A stretch of DNA of 64,000 bases from Labrenzia sp. OB1 (GTDB taxonomy: Bacteria; Pseudomonadota; Alphaproteobacteria; Rhizobiales; Stappiaceae). Below, piece by piece: positions 53,484 to 62,380 of the stretch. The DNA lies in contig NZ_JSEP01000001.1 of the NCBI RefSeq assembly GCF_001624695.1, positions 244,079 through 308,078 on the forward strand, in the 5' to 3' direction. Under the pieces are notes generated by a model. That model searched no databases. It was not told the origin of the DNA and was given only the letters and a program-made list of their open reading frames with translations. The position numbers and the translations under genes are program-made. Positions within the stretch are counted from its first letter, which is position 1; every line of letters begins with the position of its first letter.

Positions 53484-54875
53484 ATGACGCATCCAACCCC
53501 ATTTCTTCCGTGGATCGCCCGTGACGCTGAACTCGGCATCCCGGAAAGCTGCATCGTCTGGCCACTGGACAGGCGCGGCGACGCCCAGATGCCTTGCACC
53601 CGCGCGCCGGATGTTGCCGCCAGTCTTGCAAGGACCAATGCGCTCGGCCAATGGGACTGGCCGGATGTTGCCGCCAGTCTTGCAAGGACCAATGCGCTCG
53701 GCCAATGGGACTGGCCGGAAAAGCCGGTGGTTTTCATTTCCGATCTGCATGCGGATGCCGAAAGCCTGCTGCGCTCCCTCGTCACCGCGAGGGTAATCCT
53801 GCGCGGGAGCGAAGACCTGACCGATTTCACACTTACGCCCTTCGGCCGAAGCTGCCAGATTGTCATCGGCGGCGATTGTCTCGACAAGGGCCCGAGCAAC
53901 CTCGACCTGCTCGACAGCCTCGCCAGACTGATGAAATCCGGCGCGGACGTGGTTCTGCTGGCCGGCAATCACGACTTGCGGCTGTTTCTCGGTCTCGAAG
54001 CGCTGACCGTGAAACGCAATTCTCTCAGCGCCCACATGTTTGTGCGCATGGGCAAGAAAGTCATGCCGCTCTTGAAAGAGGTATTCGAGCGCCACGTGAA
54101 TGCCGAGACCGCGATGGAAGACGTCCCCGACGAGGCGACCTGTCTGGACCTGATGGTGCCCGGGAAAAAATGGACGAAGCAGTTCCCGAGGGCAGCCGCC
54201 CCATACATGAACAAGGCAGCCATCGCCAAGGAAATGCGGCGCCTGAAAAGGAAGACGGAGAAATTCGCCGACCATGCCGCCGACTGCGGCCTTAACATCC
54301 GCCAGCTTTATGCTGCGGCGCTGAAATGCAGGGAGCTGTTCGCCGACCCTTCAGGTCACTACGCCTGGTTTTTCCGCAGCATGAAAGCGGTCCATCAGAG
54401 CGGCTCGCTGCTCTTCGTGCATGCCGGTATCGACGATCACATGGCCGCGCAGATTTCCAGGAAGGGTATCGCCCATGTCAACCGGCGCTTCAGGAAGGAA
54501 AGCCGGAAAGACCCTTTCGTTTTCTATTCGGGCACCCTCGCAAATCTGATGCGCACCAAGTACCGGGACGTGGATCACCCCCTGACGGAAGCCGGCGTGG
54601 AGGAACTCCATCTCGCAGGCATCAAGCTTCTCGTCCAGGGGCACGTCAATCGGCATAACGGCCAGGAACTGACGTCCAGACACGGCCTGCTGCACCTGGA
54701 AGCGGACATCACCCTTGACCGGCACTCGAGAAGCATCGAGGGTCTGGAAGGTATCGGCAGCGGAGCGACGATCATTTATCCAGACGGCAATATTCTGGGC
54801 ATCAGCCGCGACTACCCGCACGCCAAACTGTTCAACCCGGCACGGTTTCTCCAGCAACACGGACTGTCGCAATGA
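53484..54875 (+). CDS. Calcineurin-like metallophosphoesterase with internal tandem duplication
   Basis: A 463-residue metallophosphatase. The dimetal motifs are SDLHAD (D87, H89), GGDCLDKG, and LLAGNHDLRLF; later FVHAGIDDHM and VQGHVNRHNG supply the last ligands. Residues 42-59 are repeated exactly as 60-77 (PDVAASLARTNALGQWDW twice) by a 54-bp perfect tandem duplication (53607-53714) just before the first metal motif. An insertion between motifs and the long C-terminal part exceed simple phosphatases. It starts 18 bp after the histidine phosphatase and overlaps the next gene by 4 nt. The substrate is unknown. Confidence 0.88.
   Translation: MTHPTPFLPWIARDAELGIPESCIVWPLDRRGDAQMPCTRAPDVAASLARTNALGQWDWPDVAASLARTNALGQWDWPEKPVVFISDLHADAESLLRSLVTARVILRGSEDLTDFTLTPFGRSCQIVIGGDCLDKGPSNLDLLDSLARLMKSGADVVLLAGNHDLRLFLGLEALTVKRNSLSAHMFVRMGKKVMPLLKEVFERHVNAETAMEDVPDEATCLDLMVPGKKWTKQFPRAAAPYMNKAAIAKEMRRLKRKTEKFADHAADCGLNIRQLYAAALKCRELFADPSGHYAWFFRSMKAVHQSGSLLFVHAGIDDHMAAQISRKGIAHVNRRFRKESRKDPFVFYSGTLANLMRTKYRDVDHPLTEAGVEELHLAGIKLLVQGHVNRHNGQELTSRHGLLHLEADITLDRHSRSIEGLEGIGSGATIIYPDGNILGISRDYPHAKLFNPARFLQQHGLSQ
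53607..53714 (+). repeat. Perfect 54-bp tandem duplication inside the metallophosphatase gene
   Basis: Unit 1 is 53607-53660 and unit 2 is 53661-53714, identical at all 54 positions; the next four bases (CCGG) also match the unit start. Being in frame it adds 18 residues. The lack of any difference points to a recent event or an assembly artefact. Confidence 0.95.
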
Positions 54876-55147
54876 TGGAACGAAAAGGCCGCTTCCGGCA
54901 CCAGTCCCTGCAGGACAGGAAGTCCATCCAGAAACTGCTCGACGCGGTCAAGCGGGGCATCGCCAAGGGTGAACTGCAGTTCGGCGACGATACAGGCGAG
55001 ATCATCCTTGAACCCAAGGGCCTGATGAACCTGCGCGTCACCGCCACCGCAGAGGACGACCAGTCCCGCCTCGACCTGCGCATCACCTGGACCAACGACA
55101 GCGAAAACGGCAAGGACAGCGGCAAGCTGAAGGTCAAGGGCGGGTAA
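54872..55147 (+). CDS. Amphi-Trp domain protein ending in Gly-Gly
   Basis: A 91-residue protein. It has a basic N-terminus, an amphipathic helix (about 15-33, KSIQKLLDAVKRGIAKGEL), a short beta-rich part and an invariant-looking Trp at W73 in DLRITWTND. This matches, from memory, the amphi-Trp family that accompanies GAK systems. The last residues are KLKVKGG, so the C-terminus is a diglycine. The start overlaps the metallophosphatase stop. It is the only non-enzyme of the operon and is a candidate substrate or carrier for the ATP-grasp and HprK-related enzymes. Confidence 0.82.
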   Translation: MMERKGRFRHQSLQDRKSIQKLLDAVKRGIAKGELQFGDDTGEIILEPKGLMNLRVTATAEDDQSRLDLRITWTNDSENGKDSGKLKVKGG

Positions 55148-55429
55148 CGTCGCCGGGTCGTTCCGGACCGGGGCCGCGCTGAAAGTTTGCCTGTTTCAAT
55201 GCGTTTGAGTGTCCGCTTTGCTCACGCTGATATCCGGATTCCCGATCACGCAGTGGCACTGTCGCGCCATGCTGTCTGGAATGACAGCCTCGAGAAGACT
55301 TGCAAGTTCTGGGTCTAAACTTTCTTCCATCATCCCGGACAAGTGCAGCAAGGCTGCCCGACGATCCGGGATCCAGACATCAGCGTGAGCAACGCGAGCA
55401 CAATTCCCAAGCCCTCCTGTCCCACACCC
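55148..55429. other. Convergent intergenic region between the GAK-type and hyp operons
   Basis: 282 bp between the amphi-Trp gene and hypE, which converge. I find no strong terminator with a T-run and no coding frame with support. GC-rich inverted segments near 55150-55185 could form weak hairpins. Confidence 0.4.
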
Positions 55430-56467
55430 TCAGCAGATCCTCGGCAACTGCTCGCCCGACAGCCAATCGACGACGCGGGATCCCCCAAAGCCGGTCTGCA
55501 TCACCACCATCCTGTCGGCATCCTCGACAATCTTGCCGACTTTTGCCGACAGCCTCCCGAGCGGATGGGCGCGCATGATCTCCAGCAGAAGATCGGCATC
55601 GGCGGCAGCGCAGATACAGATCAGCTTGCCTTCGTTGGCGACATAAAGCGGATCGAGCCCAAGCAATTCGCAGGCGCCTTCCACGTCAGGCCCGACCGGG
55701 ATGGCATCTTCCTCAAGGGTCACACCAACCCCTGACGCATGTGCGATTTCATTGAGCGCGGTGGCCAGGCCGCCACGCGTCGGGTCACGCAGGACGGCAA
55801 TGCCGGGAACGGCTGCGATCATGTCAGCCACGAGTGAGTGCAGCGCCGCGCTGTCGGAAAGAATTTCCGTTTCGAACTCCAGATTTTCCCGTTTGGACAG
55901 GATCGCCACGCCATGATCGCCGATGGACCCTGACAGCAGCACGACCTGACCCGGCCGTGCGGCGGACGGCGAAATCGAAACGCCGTCCGGCAGAACGCCC
56001 ACACCAGCCGTCGTGATGAAGACACCGTCGCCCTTGCCCTTCTCCACCACCTTGGTATCGCCGGAGACAACCGGAACGCCGGCCTCCTGCGCGGCCCGTG
56101 CCATGGACATGACGATCCGTTCCAGATCGGCCAGCGGAAAGCCTTCCTCCAGAATAAAGCTCGCGGTCAGCGACAGCGGACGTGCCCCCGCCATGGCGAT
56201 ATCGTTCAAGGTGCCGTGCACCGACAGCGAGCCGATATCGCCACCGGGAAAGAACAGCGGCGAGATGACATGCGCATCGGTGGACATCACCAACCGCCCC
56301 GGCGGCACATCGAAAACCGCCGCATCGTGCCGCTGATCGAGGATCGGGTTTTTCAGATGACGGTGGAACAGGTCTTCTATCAGCTCCGCCGTTGCGCGGC
56401 CGCCGCCGCCATGGGTCATGTCGACAGCACCGGTGCGGTATTTCGGCGGAGCGTTCACGCTGTTCAT
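55430..56467 (-). CDS. hypE: Hydrogenase maturation protein HypE
   Basis: A 345-residue HypE. It dehydrates the carbamoyl group on its C-terminal cysteine to make the cyanide ligands of the NiFe active site. The AIR-synthase-like ATP fold has MTHGGGGRATAELIEDLF at the N-terminus, and the protein ends in the required PRIC. It overlaps hypD by 4 nt (ATGA). It is the last gene of the hydrogenase operon in this window. Confidence 0.96.
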   Translation of the reverse strand: MNSVNAPPKYRTGAVDMTHGGGGRATAELIEDLFHRHLKNPILDQRHDAAVFDVPPGRLVMSTDAHVISPLFFPGGDIGSLSVHGTLNDIAMAGARPLSLTASFILEEGFPLADLERIVMSMARAAQEAGVPVVSGDTKVVEKGKGDGVFITTAGVGVLPDGVSISPSAARPGQVVLLSGSIGDHGVAILSKRENLEFETEILSDSAALHSLVADMIAAVPGIAVLRDPTRGGLATALNEIAHASGVGVTLEEDAIPVGPDVEGACELLGLDPLYVANEGKLICICAAADADLLLEIMRAHPLGRLSAKVGKIVEDADRMVVMQTGFGGSRVVDWLSGEQLPRIC

Positions 56468-57615
56468 GCAGCGGCTCCCTTTGCCGGAATCGCAGCCCCG
56501 CGTTTACGTCCATAGGTCCAGTAGGCGGCACAGGCGCCTTCCGAGGAAACCATGCAGGCTCCCATCGGATTGTCCGGTGTGCAGACCGTTCCGAACAGCT
56601 TGCACTCCGTCGGTTTTTTCACGCCGCGCAGGATCGCCGGGCATTCACAGGACTTGACCTCCCGGGAGTCCTTCGGGCTGACCGTGAAGCGTTTTTCAGC
56701 GTCGAACGCTGCATAGGTGTCACGGATCCTCAAGGCACTGTCGGGGACATAACCAAGGCCGCGCCATTCAAAGGTTCTGCGCAGCTCCAGCACCTGAGCG
56801 ACGAGGCTCTGCGCCTTGCGGTTTCCCTCGCGCGTGACGACCCTGGTGTACTGGTTTTCCACCACGTGGCGCCCCTTGTTGATCTGGCGGATCAGCATCA
56901 GGGTCGACTGCATCACGTCAAGCGGCTCGAAACCGGCGATCACCACAGGCTTTTTGAACTCCCGCGCTGCCGGTTCATAGGGCGCCCAGCCGATGACCGA
57001 GCTGACATGGGACGGCCCGAGGAACCCGTCGATCCGCACCGGTTTTTCACCAGGCTCGAACGGTGCATTGACGATATGGGCGATGGCGGGCGGGGTCAGC
57101 ACATGATTGCAGAAGACGGTGAAGTTCGTCAGGCCTTCCGCCTGCGCCTGCAGGATGGCAACGGCCGTCGGCGGGGTGGTGGTCTCGAAACCGATGGCGA
57201 AGAAAACGACCTGCCGGTCCGGATTGTCCCGCGCCACATTGAGCGCATCCTGCGTGGAATAGACCATGCGGATGTCCGCACCTTCTGCCCTCGCCCGGAT
57301 CAGGCTTTTCTGCTTTGTGCCCGGCACCCGCATCATGTCGCCGTAAGTGGTGAGGATCACGCCTTCTTTCAGCGCAAGCTCAACCGCATCGTCCAGGCGG
57401 CGGACAGGCAGCACGCAGACCGGGCAACCGGGACCATGAACATATTCGACATTCGCGGGAACCAGATCCTGCACACCATAGCGGAAGATGGCGTGGGTAT
57501 GCCCGCCGCAGAATTCCATCAGGTTGTAATGCCGATCCGGATCCGCTTCCCTGCTAATGGCCGCAGCGAGCTTGCGGGCGAGCCCGCCGTCGCGGAATTC
57601 GCGAATATATTTCAT
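56464..57615 (-). CDS. hypD: Hydrogenase maturation protein HypD
   Basis: A 383-residue iron-sulfur protein that works with HypC to assemble the Fe(CN)2CO group. Conserved parts include FCGGHTHAI, YVHGPGCPVCVLP, FFAIGFETTTPPTA and the C-terminal cysteines of the 4Fe-4S cluster (ECPAILRGVKKPTECKLFG, CTPDNPMGACMVSSEGACAA). The start overlaps the hypC stop by 4 nt. Confidence 0.96.
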   Translation of the reverse strand: MKYIREFRDGGLARKLAAAISREADPDRHYNLMEFCGGHTHAIFRYGVQDLVPANVEYVHGPGCPVCVLPVRRLDDAVELALKEGVILTTYGDMMRVPGTKQKSLIRARAEGADIRMVYSTQDALNVARDNPDRQVVFFAIGFETTTPPTAVAILQAQAEGLTNFTVFCNHVLTPPAIAHIVNAPFEPGEKPVRIDGFLGPSHVSSVIGWAPYEPAAREFKKPVVIAGFEPLDVMQSTLMLIRQINKGRHVVENQYTRVVTREGNRKAQSLVAQVLELRRTFEWRGLGYVPDSALRIRDTYAAFDAEKRFTVSPKDSREVKSCECPAILRGVKKPTECKLFGTVCTPDNPMGACMVSSEGACAAYWTYGRKRGAAIPAKGAAA

Positions 57616-57869
57616 GCGCCCGCCTCCCCGGCCATCTCCGCGAGTTCCTCCGCCAGAACACCGGTTTCAGCCATCAACTGAAGCGTGCGCTCCGCCTCCT
57701 CCACACTGAGCTTGTGCAATGCAAAGCCGACATGGACGAGAACATAGTCTCCGACCGCCACGTCTTCGAGCAGAGCCGTGGAGACCGGCTTCCTGATGCC
57801 TTCCAGCGCGACGGTCGCCATGTCGTCAGCGTCGATGGAAACCACCATTGCGGGGATGGCAAGGCACAT
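57612..57869 (-). CDS. hypC: Hydrogenase maturation chaperone HypC
   Basis: An 85-residue HypC/HupF chaperone. The N-terminus MCLAIPAMV has the essential Cys2 that carries the iron group to the large subunit. VGDYVLVHVGFALHKL is the family beta-barrel signature. It is 12 bp from hypB. Confidence 0.96.
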   Translation of the reverse strand: MCLAIPAMVVSIDADDMATVALEGIRKPVSTALLEDVAVGDYVLVHVGFALHKLSVEEAERTLQLMAETGVLAEELAEMAGEAGA

Positions 57870-57881
57870 GAGCGGGATCTC

Positions 57882-58702
<821 letters not shown>

Positions 58703-58703
<1 letters not shown>

Positions 58704-59044
58704 CACACCACCTCCAGTTCCCGGATTTTCAGGTCTTCCCCGCTCACGACCTGCAGGGCTTCCGAGCCGCACTCAGCGCAGGTATCGAACAGCTCTTTCA
58801 CCGGGACGGTCTTGAAACAGGACAGACACAGAGCTTCGGCAGGCGGACGCGCAATCTCCAGCACCGCCCCTTCCGCTAAAGAACCTTTCATGACAACGTC
58901 AAAGCCGAACTGCAGCGCTTCTGGCTCCACGCAGGAGAGCGGGCCGATATCGATACGAACGCGTTTGACCCGGCTGAAGTGGTCCGTGGCCGCCTGATCC
59001 TTCAGAATGTCGAGAATGCTCTCGCAGAGCGACATTTCATGCAT
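58703..59044 (-). CDS. hypA: Hydrogenase nickel-incorporation protein HypA
   Basis: A 113-residue HypA. The N-terminus [14 protein letters not shown] has the nickel-binding His2. The zinc site has two CxxC-like pairs ([18 protein letters not shown]). Its start overlaps the hoxW stop by 8 nt, so maturation genes are coupled to the structural operon. Confidence 0.95.
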
Positions 59045-59495
59045 GGGCCGCCGCCTCCAATGGAACGGTTTCCGCCAGCCAGTTCAGGAAGAACGTTTCC
59101 GCTTCGGCCAGATTGACCGCCGCCTTGTCCGAGAGCCCCTCTTTCACCTCACCATAGTCATACCCGGAAATGCCGAGCACAAAGGCGCGCGGCGAGGCGC
59201 CGTAGAGCGTTTCGCAAAGGGCGAGAACCGTTTCCGGGACCAGGCTGTGACTGCCCAGAACCTCCGGAGCGCCGGGCGACACTTCCCTGAAGGAAAACGC
59301 TTCTTCGCCGTTGATTTCGGCATCCGCGAACACCACCAGATCGTGGCCGGAAACCGTCAACGCATGCTCGGCGACAAGCTGGTAATCGGTATCCACATCC
59401 AGTACCGGCAGACCACGCGCGGCCATGCCTTCCGAAAACGCCGGGCCAAGCCCGTCATCCCCGCGTCCCGGATTACCGTACCCGATCAGAAGCAT
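59037..59495 (-). CDS. hoxW: Hydrogenase maturation protease HoxW
   Basis: A 152-residue HybD/HyaD-type endopeptidase that clips the C-terminus of the large subunit after nickel insertion. The N-terminus MLLIGYGNPGRGDDGLGPAF carries the conserved acidic nickel ligand. LVVFADAEINGEE and SHSLVPETVLAL supply the Asp and His ligands. The start at 59495 is supported by a nearby AAAAGGA. A 133-bp gap with a hairpin separates it from hoxH. Confidence 0.9.
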   Translation of the reverse strand: MLLIGYGNPGRGDDGLGPAFSEGMAARGLPVLDVDTDYQLVAEHALTVSGHDLVVFADAEINGEEAFSFREVSPGAPEVLGSHSLVPETVLALCETLYGASPRAFVLGISGYDYGEVKEGLSDKAAVNLAEAETFFLNWLAETVPLEAAAHA

Positions 59496-59573
59496 TCCTT
59501 TTCCCTTCTCGGATCCGCAGCGCCGATACCTTCCCGGATCCCGGAAATCACGTTGCGCTTCAACGCACGTTCC

Positions 59574-59600
59574 GCCGTCCCGGTCTTGAGCCGGGACGGC
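59574..59600 (-). other. Hairpin between hoxH and hoxW
   Basis: A perfect 10-bp stem, GCCGTCCCGG (59574-59583) with CCGGGACGGC (59591-59600), and a 7-nt loop. There is no T-run on the minus strand. It likely stabilises the structural message or reduces expression of the maturation genes relative to hoxFUYH. Confidence 0.6.
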
Positions 59601-59628
59601 AGTGTATTTGATGCAGGGCCCTGCCCCA

Positions 59629-61071
59629 TCAAACACACTGCGTTCTGCTGTCGAGCAGACCGCCTTCCGCGTTGAACAGCTCCACCTGCAGCGGCATCTG
59701 ACCGAGGGCGTGGGTGGCGCAGGACAGGCACGGGTCATAGGCGCGGATCGCCACCTCGACATGGTTGAGCATGCCTTCGGTGATCTGCTCCTTGCCGGAC
59801 AGGTGCTTGATCGCGACATCCTTCACCGCCCGGTTCATGCCCTCGTTGTTATGGGTCGTGGAGACGATCAGGTTGCAGTAGGTGACCTGGTCGTGCTCAT
59901 CGACCTTGTAGTGATGAATGAGATTGCCGCGCGGGGCCTCGATCACGCCGATGCCCTCCTCACGCCGGTCGCCTGTCGCGATCAGATCGGTGCCCTGAAG
60001 ATCGGGATCGTGCAGAAGCTCGCGCATCTTCTCCACGCAATGCAGCACCTCGATCATGCGCGCCCAGTGATTGGCAAGCGTCGAATTGTTCGGTGTGCCG
60101 CAGGTCACCGCCTTCAACTCCTTGAGCGCGGCGTCCGCCAGCGGCGTGTCGATGAAGCTCGCCGTGTTCATGCGCGCCAGCGGCCCGACCCGGTACCAGC
60201 CGTCGTCCGGCCCCATCTCCCGGATGAAGGGAAACTTCATATAGGACCAGGAGCGTACATCCTCCACGATCAGCTCGTGATATCTGCTGTAGGGCACCTG
60301 GTCGAAAAGCATCTCGCCGGTGGAACTGAGCGCCCGGAGATTGCCGTGATATAGATCCAGCGCGCCGTCGCTTTCCCGTACCAGGGACATGTAGTTGGAG
60401 GGAAAGGAGCCGAATTCGGCCACCAGGTCCTCGTGCTCCAGCGTGTAGTCGCGAGCGAGTTTCACCGCATCCTGTGCCCATTCGGTCATTTCATCTATCG
60501 ACCCGAGAAAGTGGTCGCGGCGCTCGACAGGCAGATTGCGGTTGATGCCGCCGGGAATGGCGCCCGTGCCATGCACCTTCTTGCCGGCCGTCGCCTCGAT
60601 GATTTCCTGACCGTATTTGCGCATCAGAATTGCGCGCTTTCCGAGCTCCGGCTTTTCCTTGATCACCTCGAAGATGTTGCGCTTTTCCGCCGGCGCACCG
60701 AAACCGAACAACAGGTCCGGAGCGGCCAGATGAAAGAAATGCAGCACGTGCGACTGCATCACCTGGCCGTAATGCATCAGCCGGCGCATCTTTTCCGCCG
60801 TCGGGGTGAGCTGATCGACGCCGGCGATCATGTCCATCGCCTTGGCCGCCGCCAGATGGTGGCTCACCGGGCAGATGCCGCACAACCGTTGCACGATCAC
60901 CGGCACTTCCCACATGAGCCTGCCCCGGATGAACCGCTCGAAGCCGCGGAACTCGACGATATGCAGCCGTGCCTCGTCGACTTCGTTGTCCGCATTGAGG
61001 TGAATGGTCACCTTGCCGTGGCCCTCCACGCGGGTGACCGGCGAGATCTCGATCAGTCTGGGTTCGCTCAT
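59629..61071 (-). CDS. hoxH: NAD-reducing hydrogenase large subunit HoxH
   Basis: A 480-residue NiFe catalytic subunit. The nickel-binding pairs are RLCGICPVSHH (L1) and DPCLSCATHALG (L2). The protein carries a C-terminal extension of about 27 residues beyond L2, to be removed in part by HoxW. It lies with hoxFUY, which marks group 3d (NAD-linked, cytoplasmic) hydrogenase. The gap to hoxY is 14 bp. Confidence 0.95.
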   Translation of the reverse strand: MSEPRLIEISPVTRVEGHGKVTIHLNADNEVDEARLHIVEFRGFERFIRGRLMWEVPVIVQRLCGICPVSHHLAAAKAMDMIAGVDQLTPTAEKMRRLMHYGQVMQSHVLHFFHLAAPDLLFGFGAPAEKRNIFEVIKEKPELGKRAILMRKYGQEIIEATAGKKVHGTGAIPGGINRNLPVERRDHFLGSIDEMTEWAQDAVKLARDYTLEHEDLVAEFGSFPSNYMSLVRESDGALDLYHGNLRALSSTGEMLFDQVPYSRYHELIVEDVRSWSYMKFPFIREMGPDDGWYRVGPLARMNTASFIDTPLADAALKELKAVTCGTPNNSTLANHWARMIEVLHCVEKMRELLHDPDLQGTDLIATGDRREEGIGVIEAPRGNLIHHYKVDEHDQVTYCNLIVSTTHNNEGMNRAVKDVAIKHLSGKEQITEGMLNHVEVAIRAYDPCLSCATHALGQMPLQVELFNAEGGLLDSRTQCV

Positions 61072-61085
61072 GTCGGTCTCGCGCC

Positions 61086-61655
61086 TCAGTCGAATTTGAT
61101 CATCTCACGCTCGAAGCCCCGGAATTTTCCGGTCAGCAGCTTCGAGAGCGTGTCGAAAATAATGTCGCCGCCCGGTGCGCAACCGGGAATCTGATAGTCG
61201 ATCTCCACCACTTCCGAACACGGATAGACGTCGTCCAGCAGCAATGGCAGCGCCGGATCGTTTGGTACGTTGTGGGTCGTGTTACGGATATATTTGCCGG
61301 TGATATAGGCTTCCTCCAGACACTCCCGGAGCGGAGCGTCCGAATGCATGATCGCATTGCGCATGGCCGGCAGACCTCCCATGATGGCGCATTGGCCAAG
61401 AGCGATCAGCACGTCGCAATTGCGCCGGAAGTCGTGCAGCACATGCACGTTCTCCTCGTTGCAGCAGCCGCCCTCTATGATGCCGATGTCGCAGCGCGTG
61501 GTGAAGCGCTTCTTGTCCGTCAACGGCGAACGATCGACGTCAACCAGCTGCATCAGATCGATCAGGCGCTCGTCGATATCGAGGATCGCCATGTGGCAGC
61601 CGAAACAGCCGGCCAGCGATACGGTCGCGATACGTGCCTTCGGAAGCTCGCTCAT
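61086..61655 (-). CDS. hoxY: NAD-reducing hydrogenase small subunit HoxY
   Basis: A 189-residue short small subunit, cytoplasmic without a signal peptide. Cluster cysteines are seen in SLAGCFGCHMAILDID, IIEGGCCNEENVHVL, LIALGQCAIMGG and YQIPGCAPGGD, fitting one proximal [4Fe-4S] cluster. It overlaps hoxU by 4 nt. It passes electrons from HoxH to the diaphorase part. Confidence 0.95.
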   Translation of the reverse strand: MSELPKARIATVSLAGCFGCHMAILDIDERLIDLMQLVDVDRSPLTDKKRFTTRCDIGIIEGGCCNEENVHVLHDFRRNCDVLIALGQCAIMGGLPAMRNAIMHSDAPLRECLEEAYITGKYIRNTTHNVPNDPALPLLLDDVYPCSEVVEIDYQIPGCAPGGDIIFDTLSKLLTGKFRGFEREMIKFD

Positions 61656-62380
61656 TTGCGCCTCGCCTCGATTTCGTGACCGATCAGACCCTTGTCGAAT
61701 TCCCGCTCGCCAATGGGCGTGACGAAACCGACTCGCTTGCGAATGATGCAACCGACAGGACAGACCTCTGATGAAATCGCATGATCCGTCACCTGCGCAT
61801 CCGTATCGGCGAGATTTTCGCCGTTCACCGCGACCCTTCGGTGAATGCCGCGTCCGACATAGCCGAAGACCCCCTTGCCATCGACGTCCTCCGACGCGCG
61901 GATGCAGCGCCCGCAACTGATGCAGCGGTTGGTGTCCAGCGCGATATCGGGATGCGAGGCGTCCAGCGCCCGGCAGGGTTCCAGATAGGGAAACCGCGTC
62001 GTCTCGGTCATGTCGAGCCGATATGCCATCGCCTGCAATTCGCAATTGCCGCTCGCCTCGCATATCGGACACAGATGATTGCCTTCGTGGAACAGCATCT
62101 CCACCAGATCCCGGCGCATCTTGGTCAGATGCGGGCTTTCGTTCTCCACCGCCTGTCCGGGAGCCGCGGGCTGCGTGCAGGCGGCCACGCTGCGCCCGCC
62201 CGCCTTGACCGTGCATACGCGGCAACTGCCCTGATGGCGCAGGCCCTCATGATCACACAGACGCGGGATGTAGACCCCTGCTGTGTCGGCAGCTTCCATG
62301 ATCGTTTCACCGGCGTAGGCGGTGATCTCGACCCCGTCGATCGTGAAGGTGAAGCCGGTCTCTTTCTTCGTGCCGCTCAT
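61652..62380 (-). CDS. hoxU: NAD-reducing hydrogenase diaphorase subunit HoxU
   Basis: A 242-residue iron-sulfur protein resembling the N-terminal part of NuoG. It has a [2Fe-2S] site in CDHEGLRHQGSCRVCTV with the later AACTQPA, a His-Cys3 [4Fe-4S] site (HLCPICEASGNCELQ) and one further cluster (CISCGRCIRAS with VCPVGCI). The start at 62380 overlaps the hoxF stop by 4 nt. It bridges HoxF and HoxY. Confidence 0.95.
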   Translation of the reverse strand: MSGTKKETGFTFTIDGVEITAYAGETIMEAADTAGVYIPRLCDHEGLRHQGSCRVCTVKAGGRSVAACTQPAAPGQAVENESPHLTKMRRDLVEMLFHEGNHLCPICEASGNCELQAMAYRLDMTETTRFPYLEPCRALDASHPDIALDTNRCISCGRCIRASEDVDGKGVFGYVGRGIHRRVAVNGENLADTDAQVTDHAISSEVCPVGCIIRKRVGFVTPIGEREFDKGLIGHEIEARRK

